DNA of 63,056 bases from Shewanella benthica (lineage in GTDB: Bacteria; Pseudomonadota; Gammaproteobacteria; Enterobacterales; Shewanellaceae). Positions 42,491-50,981 of the stretch are shown piece after piece; within the stretch, counting starts at the first letter, position 1, and every line of letters begins with the position of its first letter. The stretch covers positions 1-63,056 of the forward strand of contig JAKVHY010000034.1 in assembly GCA_023284085.1 (NCBI GenBank), read 5' to 3'. A program made the position numbers and the translations under genes. The notes beneath the pieces were generated by a model. It saw nothing but the letters and a program-made list of their open reading frames with translations, had not been told where the DNA came from and ran no database searches.

Positions 42491-43873
42491 ATGGCATTGA
42501 ACGTAGTGATTTTGGCCGCAGGCAAGGGAACCCGCATGCGCTCAGATCTTCCTAAAGTCTTACACCCTATTGCACATAAGAGCATGGTGCAGCATGTGAT
42601 CGATACCGCTCATAACGTGGGCAGCGATTCGATCCAGTTAGTGTATGGCTATGGTGCGGATAAGCTACAGAGTGTCCTAGGTGAGCAGCAACTTAACTGG
42701 GTGCTTCAAGCCGAACAGTTGGGTACCGGCCATGCAGTGGCGCAAGCTAATGACAACATCAGCGATGATGATACCGTGCTGATCCTCTATGGTGATGTGC
42801 CGCTTATCCAAGCTTCTACATTGGAAGCGCTGTTAATGGCGCGGGAAGCTAATGGCCTGGCTATTCTTACAGTTAACCTGCCAAATCCAACAGGCTATGG
42901 CCGTATAGTGCGGACTCCTTGTGAAGGTCAAGAACTGGGCAAGGTTGTCGGTATCATAGAGCAGAAAGATGCCAATGCGGAGCAGTTACTGATCCAAGAG
43001 GTCAATACCGGCATCATGGCGGCCCCAGGTAAGCAACTTAAAGATTGGCTTGGACAGTTATCATCAGATAATGCTCAAGGCGAATACTACCTGACAGATA
43101 TCGTCGCTATGGCTAATAGAGATGGCGTTGCTATCACAACGGCTCAGCCAGAGTCGGCAGTCGAGGTGGAAGGTGCCAACAACCGAGTGCAGCTGGCTCA
43201 GCTGGAGCGTGCCTATCAGGCTCGTGAGGCGGAGAAGTTGATGTTGGCTGGTGCTAACTTGCGCGATCCTGCCCGTATCGACATTCGCGGTGAGGTGACT
43301 GTAGGTATGGATGTGATGATAGATATAAACGTTATCATTCAGGGCAAAGTCACCATAGGCAATAACGTGACTATCGGTGCCGGCGCCATTCTTATCGATT
43401 GTGAGATTGGCGATAACGCCGAGATTAAGCCTTATTCTATCGTTGAGAGTGCCAAGGTAGGTGTCAAAGCCAGTGTCGGGCCATTTGCGCGTTTGCGCCC
43501 TGGTGCCGAGTTGAAAACAGATGCTCATGTCGGTAACTTCGTCGAGATTAAGAAGGCTGTGTTAGGTGAGGGCTCCAAGGCGGGTCATCTGGCCTATATC
43601 GGCGATGCCCTGATCGGTGCCGGCGTGAACATAGGCGCGGGGACTATCACCTGTAACTATGATGGTGCTAACAAGCATCTCACGGTTATCGAAGATAATG
43701 TATTTGTCGGTAGCGACACTCAGCTAATTGCCCCGGTGACTATTGGTAAAGGCGCCACCATAGGAGCAGGTTCTACTATTACCCGTGATGTGGCCGAGAA
43801 TGAGTTGGTTATCACTCGGGTTAAACAACGTCACCTGAGTGGTTGGGTTAGGCCGGTAAAGAAGCCTAAATAA
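42491..43873 (+). CDS. glmU: Bifunctional UDP-GlcNAc pyrophosphorylase / GlcN-1-P acetyltransferase
   Basis: Cytoplasmic enzyme catalysing the last two steps to UDP-N-acetylglucosamine for peptidoglycan and lipopolysaccharide. It is 460 aa. The N-terminal uridyltransferase domain begins ALNVVILAAGKGTRMRSDLPKVLH with the nucleotide loop. The C-terminal left-handed beta helix shows hexapeptide repeats (VTIGNNVTIGAGAILIDCEIG from about 292) and the acetyltransferase region NFVEIKKAVLGEGSKAGHL near 345. Start ATG has an AAGGA ribosome-binding site. It works in the same pathway as glmS 3.4 kb downstream. A terminator follows. Confidence 0.98.
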   Translation: MALNVVILAAGKGTRMRSDLPKVLHPIAHKSMVQHVIDTAHNVGSDSIQLVYGYGADKLQSVLGEQQLNWVLQAEQLGTGHAVAQANDNISDDDTVLILYGDVPLIQASTLEALLMAREANGLAILTVNLPNPTGYGRIVRTPCEGQELGKVVGIIEQKDANAEQLLIQEVNTGIMAAPGKQLKDWLGQLSSDNAQGEYYLTDIVAMANRDGVAITTAQPESAVEVEGANNRVQLAQLERAYQAREAEKLMLAGANLRDPARIDIRGEVTVGMDVMIDINVIIQGKVTIGNNVTIGAGAILIDCEIGDNAEIKPYSIVESAKVGVKASVGPFARLRPGAELKTDAHVGNFVEIKKAVLGEGSKAGHLAYIGDALIGAGVNIGAGTITCNYDGANKHLTVIEDNVFVGSDTQLIAPVTIGKGATIGAGSTITRDVAENELVITRVKQRHLSGWVRPVKKPK

Positions 43874-43896
43874 AGTGTCTAAAATTTGAGTGTTAA

Positions 43897-43928
43897 CAAG
43901 CGACCTAATTGGGTCGCTTGTTTGTTTT
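43897..43928 (+). terminator. Rho-independent terminator after glmU
   Basis: CAAGCGACC (43897-43905) pairs with GGTCGCTTG (43912-43920) and is followed by TTTGTTTTT. It lies 23 bp past the glmU stop. Confidence 0.9.
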
Positions 43929-44075
43929 TAGGGCCATTTAATCTTAGTTAAATGGCTTGGGAATCTTGGATACAACTTGATGCTTTTGTTGCTTTTTTTA
44001 GCTTTTCTCTTTTTGTTGTTCAATTGTTTGAACTGCATCACTTTGTAATGTAAATACGTGTAAAGAAGCTTAAAT

Positions 44076-44094
44076 AAAAACTATTCTCATTTAT
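44076..44094 (+). promoter_or_regulatory. Putative Fur box upstream of the TonB-dependent receptor
   Basis: Read on the minus strand, ATAAATGAGAATAGTTTTT shares the exact core AATGAGAAT with the Fur consensus GATAATGAGAATCATTATC (about 12 of 19). It lies 43 bp before the receptor start, a suitable place for iron-dependent repression. Confidence 0.55.
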
Positions 44095-44136
44095 ATTGCT
44101 GCCAACTTTTGTTTGATATCCATATCGGGGTTGGCC

Positions 44137-46296
44137 ATGTCACTACTTTCTCATTCTTTTAAAGTCTCACCTATTTGTGTCGCAGTTGTCTCAGCTCTTA
44201 CCCTTGCGCCAGCTGTTGCTGAAGAGACCAAGACTGAAGCAGTTTCTAGCACAAATATAGAGCGCATTTCAGTTACTGGTCGTAGCTTCAATGACTACAA
44301 AATTGGCAGTGCTTCCGGTGCCATGCGCGGTGACATCAGCCTTATGGATACGCCCCAATCTGTAGCGGTTATTCCCGATTTTATTACCGATGAACAGCTA
44401 GCAACTAACTTATCTGAAGTATTGGTAAACGATTCCAGTGTTACAGGCGGCTCTGAAAAGTGGAACCGTCAGGTGTTCAGCATTCGTGGTTTCGAGCTTT
44501 CTTCAGGTTCTGGCTACCTAATTAATGGTCAGCAGCAGTGGTCTCACTATGTACAGCCTATCGAGACACTGCAGCAGGTAGAGATTCTTAAAGGGCCATC
44601 GAGCATGCTCTATGGTCAGTCAGGCCCGGGTGGCTTGATCAACATGGTCACCAAGAAGCCGACCTATGACACTGTTTTCGATCTGGGATTTGATACCGAT
44701 GAGCATGGCTCTACCCGTTTTCAGCTCGATGCCGGTGGTAGCCTAAATGAAGATCAGACTATTCGTTACCGTACTGTGCTGGTTAAGCAGGACTCTAAAT
44801 ATTGGCGTACTTATTCTGCAGAGAATGGGCAAGACGGCACTAACCAGGAGCGTGATCGTTGGTTAGGTTATCTGAATCTTGAATTCGATATTACCGAGGA
44901 TCTATTGTTATCACTTAAATACGATCACACCCAAGATAAGACAGGTATCGACCGTGGTGGTTGGTTAGATTCTGATGGTGACTTAATCGGTGGTAGCGAT
45001 ATTATCTGGGATCAGCCTTGGGCCTTCACCGATAACACCATCACTAACATGGGTGCGGATATCACTTACTTCATCAGTGATAATTGGAAAATTAAAGCGG
45101 GTTATAACGAGCAGCAGTTTAATCGCCAGCGTCTGGACTCTTCACCTTCTTTAGCTAAGAACTCAGAAGATCCATTTACCGATGGTTACACTGTTAGCCC
45201 CTTCGATCGTTACGATGACTGGCAGCACAAGACGGGTTATGTCGACTTTGTCGGTAATTTCTCAACCGGCGGTTTGGATCATCAATTTCTGCTCGGCGCT
45301 AATATATTGGATTACTATTATGGTCAGCTAAAAGAGTCGGGTGAGAAGAAGCAGCTTGTTATGCCTGGGCAGCCATTGCCTAAGCCAGATCTGGATTACA
45401 ACAATGATGAGACTCTGTATGAGAGTGAGTACAAGCATTACGGCTTCTATATCCAAGATCTTGTCACTATCAACGATGAGTGGCAAGTGCTTGCTGGCGT
45501 ACGTTATGACGAGCAAAAGCGTGAGGGGGCAGGTCGTAATAGCTATGCGGTTTCGCCTAAGTTTGGCGTTATCTACTCGCCGGCGGCAAACGGTAGCATC
45601 TATGTTAACTATTCAAAAAGCTTCACTCCTCAGAGCATAGTTAACGATGAAAGAGATGTTAATGATGGCACAAATTTAAATCCTGAATATGGTGAGCAAT
45701 ATGAGCTGGGTACGAAGTGGGAGCTATTTGACGGTAGCCTGCTATTAACTGGTGCTATATTTGACATCACTGTCTCTAATGTCACAGTGACTCAAGATCT
45801 TGAGGTACCAACTGAAGACTTTGATACCATTACTACTCAGGAGGGTGAACAACGTCATAAAGGTTTCGAGATGGGCGCTCAGGGTCAGGTTAGTGATAGC
45901 TGGTTTATGACTGCCTCTATGATGTATCTCAATGCTGAATATATTACTCCAGCAGGGGATCACGATAACTTAGACGGTATGACACCGGTCGATGCACCTG
46001 AGTGGTCGGCTAACATTTGGACCCGTTATGAGATGACAGATAATCTGGCATTTAACTTCGGTGCCATCTATGTGGGTGAGCGTTTCGCTAATACGAGCAA
46101 TACTGTGACTAAAGATGGGTATGTACGTTTCGATATGGGCGCAGCATACACCATGGATGTGATGGGCAGCGATGTTAGCGTTCGCTTAAATGTTAAGAAC
46201 CTATTCGATGAAGAGTACCTGGCTGGCGGTACGACTACCGATGTGACTGTTGGTGAAGGACGCCACTTCGGTCTGGCGTTAGAAGCTAAGTTCTAA
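44137..46296 (+). CDS. TonB-dependent siderophore receptor
   Basis: Outer-membrane gated channel for ferric siderophores, 719 aa from ATG at 44137 (GGGG ribosome-binding site; a TTG 8 codons upstream is less likely). The signal peptide ends near APAVAEE (about 28). The plug domain has the TonB-box-like ERISVTGR near 43, DTPQSVAVIPDFITDE near 72, and EILKGPSSMLYGQSGPGGLIN near 147-167. The 22-strand barrel ends LALEAKF with the terminal phenylalanine needed for insertion. A Fur-like box lies upstream and a DeoR regulator gene downstream. Exact siderophore unknown. Confidence 0.93.
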   Translation: MSLLSHSFKVSPICVAVVSALTLAPAVAEETKTEAVSSTNIERISVTGRSFNDYKIGSASGAMRGDISLMDTPQSVAVIPDFITDEQLATNLSEVLVNDSSVTGGSEKWNRQVFSIRGFELSSGSGYLINGQQQWSHYVQPIETLQQVEILKGPSSMLYGQSGPGGLINMVTKKPTYDTVFDLGFDTDEHGSTRFQLDAGGSLNEDQTIRYRTVLVKQDSKYWRTYSAENGQDGTNQERDRWLGYLNLEFDITEDLLLSLKYDHTQDKTGIDRGGWLDSDGDLIGGSDIIWDQPWAFTDNTITNMGADITYFISDNWKIKAGYNEQQFNRQRLDSSPSLAKNSEDPFTDGYTVSPFDRYDDWQHKTGYVDFVGNFSTGGLDHQFLLGANILDYYYGQLKESGEKKQLVMPGQPLPKPDLDYNNDETLYESEYKHYGFYIQDLVTINDEWQVLAGVRYDEQKREGAGRNSYAVSPKFGVIYSPAANGSIYVNYSKSFTPQSIVNDERDVNDGTNLNPEYGEQYELGTKWELFDGSLLLTGAIFDITVSNVTVTQDLEVPTEDFDTITTQEGEQRHKGFEMGAQGQVSDSWFMTASMMYLNAEYITPAGDHDNLDGMTPVDAPEWSANIWTRYEMTDNLAFNFGAIYVGERFANTSNTVTKDGYVRFDMGAAYTMDVMGSDVSVRLNVKNLFDEEYLAGGTTTDVTVGEGRHFGLALEAKF

Positions 46297-46315
46297 TAAG
46301 CTTACATTTATTACG

Positions 46316-46340
46316 AAGGCAGCCAATAGGCTGCCTTTTT
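46316..46340 (+). terminator. Rho-independent terminator after the TonB receptor
   Basis: AAGGCAGCC-AATA-GGCTGCCTT forms a 9-bp stem followed by TTT. It lies 20 bp past the receptor stop. Confidence 0.9.
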
Positions 46341-46413
46341 CATTTATGCGGCTTTCAACATCAGTTATGAAGAAAATATAATCGAATTAGTTGACTATAA
46401 TTTGTCTAATTAA

Positions 46414-46460
46414 TTGCAAATATGTTTCGTTTGTCTATAATCTTGCTTTCGAAACGAAAC
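46414..46460 (+). promoter_or_regulatory. Promoter and possible operator of the DeoR-family gene
   Basis: A -35 TTGCAA (46414-46419) and -10 TATAAT (46436-46441) are separated by 16 bp. TTTCGTTT (46425-46432) inside the spacer and AAACGAAA (46452-46459) downstream form an 8-bp inverted repeat straddling the -10. TTTCG-type words are common in DeoR-family operators, so autoregulation is likely. Confidence 0.5.
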
Positions 46461-46475
46461 TTAAGTGAAACTTTA

Positions 46476-47246
46476 ATGACTAAACGTAATACTCAGCAGC
46501 GACGTCATACCATAATCACCCTGTTAAATGGGGATGGTGAGGTGAGTGTCGATGAGCTGGCATTACGTTTCGAAACGTCTGAAGTGACCATTCGTAAAGA
46601 TCTCAGCGCATTAGAAAAAACTGGCCTCTTGTTGCGTCGCTATGGTGGTGCTGTTTCGGTTCCTAGAGAGATGACTCAAGTTGCTACCGCAGCGATATCC
46701 ATGAACAAGCAGAATATCGCCAAGGCGGCAGCCAGGCTGATTAAAGATCATAATCGCATCATCATAGATAGCGGCAGTACTACCTCGGGTCTAGTTCAAG
46801 AGCTAAGCAGTAAACGTGGTTTGGTGGTGATGACCAATGCCCTGCAACTCGCCAGCGCTATCCATGAATTAGAGTATGAGCCGACGCTCTTGATGACGGG
46901 CGGAACCTGGGATCCCCATTCTGAATCTTTTCAGGGCCAGGTTGCCGAACAGGTATTACGCTCCTATAACTTCGATCAACTGTTTATCGGTGCCGATGGT
47001 ATAGATATCGAACGTGGCACCACGACGTTCAATGAGTTAACCGGGCTGAGTAAGGTGATGGCCGAAGTTTCCCGTGAAGTCATCGTCATGCTTGAGTCAA
47101 ATAAGATAGGCAGGCGCATTCCTAACCTGGAATTACCCTGGAGTGATATCAGCGTGATAGTCACAGATGACAAGCTTCCCGATGAGGCTGCTGAAAAAAT
47201 TTCCGAGCAAGGCGTACGTGTGATCGTGGCGCCTTATTCAAACTAA
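46476..47246 (+). CDS. DeoR-family transcriptional regulator next to glmS
   Basis: Sugar-phosphate-responsive repressor type, 257 aa from ATG at 46476; an in-frame upstream ATG at 46422 falls in the promoter region and is unlikely. The N-terminal helix-turn-helix is VDELALRFETSEVTIRKDLSAL near 28-49, with GLLLRRYGGAV following, the DeoR signature. The C-terminal effector domain has IIIDSGSTTSGL near 97 and LFIGADGID near 169. It lies 52 bp upstream of glmS on the same strand, so control of hexosamine synthesis is a reasonable inference. Confidence 0.88.
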   Translation: MTKRNTQQRRHTIITLLNGDGEVSVDELALRFETSEVTIRKDLSALEKTGLLLRRYGGAVSVPREMTQVATAAISMNKQNIAKAAARLIKDHNRIIIDSGSTTSGLVQELSSKRGLVVMTNALQLASAIHELEYEPTLLMTGGTWDPHSESFQGQVAEQVLRSYNFDQLFIGADGIDIERGTTTFNELTGLSKVMAEVSREVIVMLESNKIGRRIPNLELPWSDISVIVTDDKLPDEAAEKISEQGVRVIVAPYSN

Positions 47247-47298
47247 TCAAATTTTTCGATTTTAACTTTTCAATTTATATAAAATTTTAGGTATTAAT

Positions 47299-49128
47299 AT
47301 GTGCGGAATTGTTGGCGCGGTAGCGCAAAGAGATGTGGCTGAAATATTGGTCGAAGGTTTACGCCGCTTAGAGTATCGCGGCTATGATTCGGCGGGCGTT
47401 GCGATCATTAATAATGCTGAGCTTAGCTGTACACGCCGTGTGGGTAAGGTACAGGAATTATCCAGTGCATTGGACGCAGCGCCTCTAAGTGGTGGAACCG
47501 GTATCGCTCACACTCGTTGGGCTACTCATGGTGAGCCCAGTGAACGCAATGCACACCCACATCAATCACAGGGTGATATTGCGGTTGTTCATAATGGCAT
47601 CATAGAAAACCACAACAAGCTGCGCGAGATGCTAAAAGGCTTAGGTTATAGCTTCGCATCCGATACTGATACCGAAGTTATTTGTCACCTAGTTCATCAC
47701 GAGCTTAAGTCCCATAAGACTCTGCTAGCCGCGGTTCAGGTCACGGTTAAACAGTTGGAAGGCGCCTATGGCACAGTGGTTATCGATCGCCGTGACAGTG
47801 ATCGCATGATTGTCGCCCGTTCGGGCAGTCCCCTGGTTATCGGTTATGGCTTAGGTGAAAACTTTGTCGCCTCGGATCAGCTGGCACTACTTCCAGTTAC
47901 CCGCTCTTTCTCATTCCTCGAAGAGGGAGATGTTGCCGAAGTGACTCGTCGTAGCGTAGATATCTATGATATCGACGGTAATGCGGTTGAGCGCGAAGTT
48001 AAAGAATCTGAAGTGATCCATGACGCCGGTGATAAGGGCGAATATCGTCACTACATGCTCAAGGAGATCTATGAGCAGCCATTGGCCTTGAGTCGGACCA
48101 TAGAAGGACGTATCGCCAATAAGCAGGTATTAGATACTGCCTTCGGTGACAATGCTGCCGAGTTCCTTAAAGATATTAAGCATGTACAGATTATCGCCTG
48201 TGGTACTAGTTATCATGCCGGTATGGCTGCACGTTATTGGTTAGAAGATTGGGCCGGTGTTTCATGTAACGTGGAAATTGCTTCCGAGTTCCGTTACCGC
48301 AAGTCGCACATGTTCCCTAACAGCTTGTTGGTGACCATCTCTCAGTCTGGTGAGACCGCTGATACTTTAGCCGCATTACGTCTGGCGAAAGAGATGGGTT
48401 ACAAGGCCACCATGACCATATGTAACTCAGCCGGGTCGTCTCTGGTACGTGAGTCTGATATGGCTTACATGATGAAAGCGGGTGCCGAGATTGGTGTTGC
48501 CTCGACTAAGGCCTTCACGGTGCAGTTAGCCGGTCTGCTAATGCTAACGGCCGTTATCGGCCGTCATAATGGCATGTCCAGTGATATGCAGGCGAAGATC
48601 ACTCAGAGCCTGCTGTCTATGCCTGCGAAGGTTGAACAGGCATTGGGGCTAGATACTGCAATTGCAGAGCTGGCCGAAGATTTTGCCGACAAGCATAATG
48701 CACTCTTCCTCGGCCGCGGCGATCAGTATCCTATAGCGATGGAAGGGGCGCTCAAGCTCAAAGAAATCTCCTATATTCACGCCGAAGCTTATGCATCGGG
48801 TGAGCTGAAACATGGCCCATTGGCGCTTATCGACGCCGATATGCCTGTTATCGTGGTGGCACCCAATAACGAACTATTAGAAAAGCTTAAGTCGAATGTC
48901 GAAGAGGTGCGTGCTCGTGGCGGCCTGATGTATGTGTTTGCCGATGTGGACGCTGAGTTCAAATCTGATGACACCATGAAGGTGATTCCTGTGCCTCACT
49001 GTGATGAGTTCATGGCTGCACTTATCTATACTATCCCGATGCAGTTACTCTCGTATCATGTTGCTCTAATTAAAGGTACAGACGTTGACCAACCACGTAA
49101 TTTGGCTAAATCAGTGACGGTTGAATAA
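47299..49128 (+). CDS. glmS: Glutamine-fructose-6-phosphate aminotransferase
   Basis: First committed enzyme of hexosamine synthesis: fructose-6-phosphate plus glutamine to glucosamine-6-phosphate plus glutamate. It is 609 aa. The N-terminal nucleophile cysteine is in MCGIVGAVAQRDVAEIL. The glutaminase domain has HTRWATHGEPSERNAHPH near 72-89. Two SIS domains follow, with SQSGETADTLAALRLAKEMG near 350-369, and the C terminus is DQPRNLAKSVTVE. The 52-bp leader is too short for a glmS ribozyme and none is seen. A terminator follows. Pathway partner of glmU. Confidence 0.98.
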   Translation: MCGIVGAVAQRDVAEILVEGLRRLEYRGYDSAGVAIINNAELSCTRRVGKVQELSSALDAAPLSGGTGIAHTRWATHGEPSERNAHPHQSQGDIAVVHNGIIENHNKLREMLKGLGYSFASDTDTEVICHLVHHELKSHKTLLAAVQVTVKQLEGAYGTVVIDRRDSDRMIVARSGSPLVIGYGLGENFVASDQLALLPVTRSFSFLEEGDVAEVTRRSVDIYDIDGNAVEREVKESEVIHDAGDKGEYRHYMLKEIYEQPLALSRTIEGRIANKQVLDTAFGDNAAEFLKDIKHVQIIACGTSYHAGMAARYWLEDWAGVSCNVEIASEFRYRKSHMFPNSLLVTISQSGETADTLAALRLAKEMGYKATMTICNSAGSSLVRESDMAYMMKAGAEIGVASTKAFTVQLAGLLMLTAVIGRHNGMSSDMQAKITQSLLSMPAKVEQALGLDTAIAELAEDFADKHNALFLGRGDQYPIAMEGALKLKEISYIHAEAYASGELKHGPLALIDADMPVIVVAPNNELLEKLKSNVEEVRARGGLMYVFADVDAEFKSDDTMKVIPVPHCDEFMAALIYTIPMQLLSYHVALIKGTDVDQPRNLAKSVTVE

Positions 49129-49155
49129 CGTGTAATTTGTCTCCTGTAGCACCAT

Positions 49156-49181
49156 AAAAAACCGCCTAAATGGCGGTTTTT
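49156..49181. terminator. Rho-independent terminator after glmS
   Basis: AAAAACCGCC-TAAAT-GGCGGTTTTT is a perfect 10-bp stem with T tract, 27 bp past the glmS stop; symmetric, so it could act in both directions. Positions 49182-49560 contain no recognised gene. Confidence 0.9.
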
Positions 49182-49560
49182 GCTGTTAGATATAGCTTTG
49201 TTGTTAGCTACAAAACGCCCATTAGATGTGGCGAGAGTCACCTTAAGTACATATTAATGCATGTGTATCATCACGGTTCGCTCCTGTTTTGCGGGCTCGG
49301 GCTGTTTCCTTTCGGTTAAATTTGATCTAAATGTGTATTTATTAGGTATTAATTAAGGTTTATTTAATATTAAGTCTGCTTTATCAGGGGTATTAGCTTT
49401 CATTCGATAGCCTCTTCTTGTTATTCTCCGCGTCATATCACACTCCGAATATTTTTTATTCGATCAATTTAACCGTTTTAGGCTCAATCGGACCCGTTCA
49501 TTGAAATTAACCCTTTACCAATTCCTTATTGAAAAGTTGAGCTCAGTAGCAAGGTTTTCA

Positions 49561-49887
49561 ATGATAGGTAAGACAAACTTAACTCTATTTCTAGGGTCAG
49601 CGTTTTTGCTGTCTCTGACTGACGGTTTATCTGTGTCTGTTGGTGGTTATATCGACATCAGTGAATTAGTGGCTTTGAGTGATGGTTTGTTTGCCGAATG
49701 TTTGGGGATTAGCCTTTTTAGTCTCTTGATTAATCCCTTCGTCATTGAGATCTTGTGGCGATTAATCCACCTTATTTTCAAATATCTTAACAGCTTAGGC
49801 TTAAGTAACTCCTTCCCGGTAATATCTTCTCCTGAACTTAGCTCCATCGAGCACACGGCACACGGCTGCCGCGCACCTCCCGTATAA
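49561..49887 (+). CDS. Doubtful hypothetical membrane protein
   Basis: An open frame of 108 codons from ATG at 49561 (AAGG 6 nt upstream); a TTG at 49501 would lengthen it by 20. The sequence has two hydrophobic stretches (TLFLGSAFLLSL and LGISLFSLLINPFVIEILW) but an odd polar tail ending CRAPPV. No family is recognised, and another open frame covers part of it on the other strand. It could be a small membrane protein or a chance frame in the cyo leader. Positions 49888-50076 show no gene and no certain promoter. Confidence 0.25.
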   Translation: MIGKTNLTLFLGSAFLLSLTDGLSVSVGGYIDISELVALSDGLFAECLGISLFSLLINPFVIEILWRLIHLIFKYLNSLGLSNSFPVISSPELSSIEHTAHGCRAPPV

Positions 49888-50076
49888 ACTTATCTTTCTC
49901 GTTCCAAATTTAGCTATTCGCTAATTAAAACAGATCTTTGAATTACTGATTTGCGCCGACTTAGGTTGGGCTCTTATGGATCACCTGTCTGTTTTATCTG
50001 CGTTAAGCCACAACTATACGGCTACCCAATATCTATGGATTGAGCCGTAAACTATTAAGGTTAGAGGAATCTTCCT

Positions 50077-50979
50077 TTGTTAATTAGAAATTTAAGTAAG
50101 ACTGCACTGGCCGCATTGACATTAATGCTGGCTGGTTGTGCAGGCGGTGTGCTGGATCCCAAGGGGCAAATTGGCATAGATGAGAAACATCTCATCATAG
50201 TGGCCACCGTCTTGATGTTGATTGTCGTTATCCCGGTTATTTTCATGACGTTATATTTTGCATGGAAATATAGGGATGGTCGCGATCACGAAATTTATGC
50301 GCCGAAATGGGCGCACTCGAAAATGATTGAAATCGTTGTCTGGGTGGTACCTATTATTATTGTCATTATATTAGGAGTCATTACCTGGACCTCTACTCAT
50401 GATCTGGATCCTTATAAGCCGTTAGATCATGAAGCAAGACCTATCACGGTTGAAGTCGTTTCTCTCAATTGGAAATGGCTGTTTATCTATCCTGAGTTGG
50501 GCGTTGCCTCGGTTAATGAGGTGGCTTTTCCTGCCAATGTACCGATTAATTTTAAAATCACTTCAGATACGGCAATGAATTCATTCTTCATTCCTCAGTT
50601 AGGCAGCCAAATTTACTCTATGGCTGGCATGGAAACTCAGTTGCATCTGATTGCTAATGAACCAGGTACCTTCGATGGCATCTCGGCTAATTATAGCGGT
50701 GCAGGTTTTGCTGGCATGAAATTTAAAGCTATCGCGACGCCGACAGCCAAAGACTTCGATGCCTGGGTAGCCAAGCTTAAACAGCAGGGAAAGAGACTCG
50801 ATCCCCAAAGTTATCAGCAACTCGCCGAGGAAAGTAAGAATAATCCTGTCGAATATTACGGCTCAGTGAGCAAGGGTATGTTTAACCATATCGTTATGCA
50901 GTATATGCATCACGATATGGATATGGACATGTCACATCATTCTGGACATTCATCCTCTAAAAATGAGGGGGCGGAGTAA
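50077..50979 (+). CDS. cyoA: Cytochrome bo3 quinol oxidase subunit II
   Basis: Lipoprotein subunit II of the ubiquinol oxidase, 300 aa from TTG at 50077 (GAGGAA ribosome-binding site). The lipobox LAGC (about 18-21) is followed by two transmembrane segments near 40-62 and 83-104. The cupredoxin domain lacks the CuA ligands: where a cytochrome oxidase has C-x3-C, this has SANYSGAGFAGM, typical of CyoA. The His/Met-rich tail (MHHDMDMDMSHHSGHSS) is an unusual extra that might bind metal. First gene of cyoABCDE. Confidence 0.95.
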   Translation: MLIRNLSKTALAALTLMLAGCAGGVLDPKGQIGIDEKHLIIVATVLMLIVVIPVIFMTLYFAWKYRDGRDHEIYAPKWAHSKMIEIVVWVVPIIIVIILGVITWTSTHDLDPYKPLDHEARPITVEVVSLNWKWLFIYPELGVASVNEVAFPANVPINFKITSDTAMNSFFIPQLGSQIYSMAGMETQLHLIANEPGTFDGISANYSGAGFAGMKFKAIATPTAKDFDAWVAKLKQQGKRLDPQSYQQLAEESKNNPVEYYGSVSKGMFNHIVMQYMHHDMDMDMSHHSGHSSSKNEGAE

Positions 50980-50981
50980 TC

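Noticed and set aside
47247..47298. Possible glmS ribozyme upstream of glmS
   Set aside because: The leader is only 52 bp and AT-rich, too short for the ribozyme, which is a Gram-positive feature.
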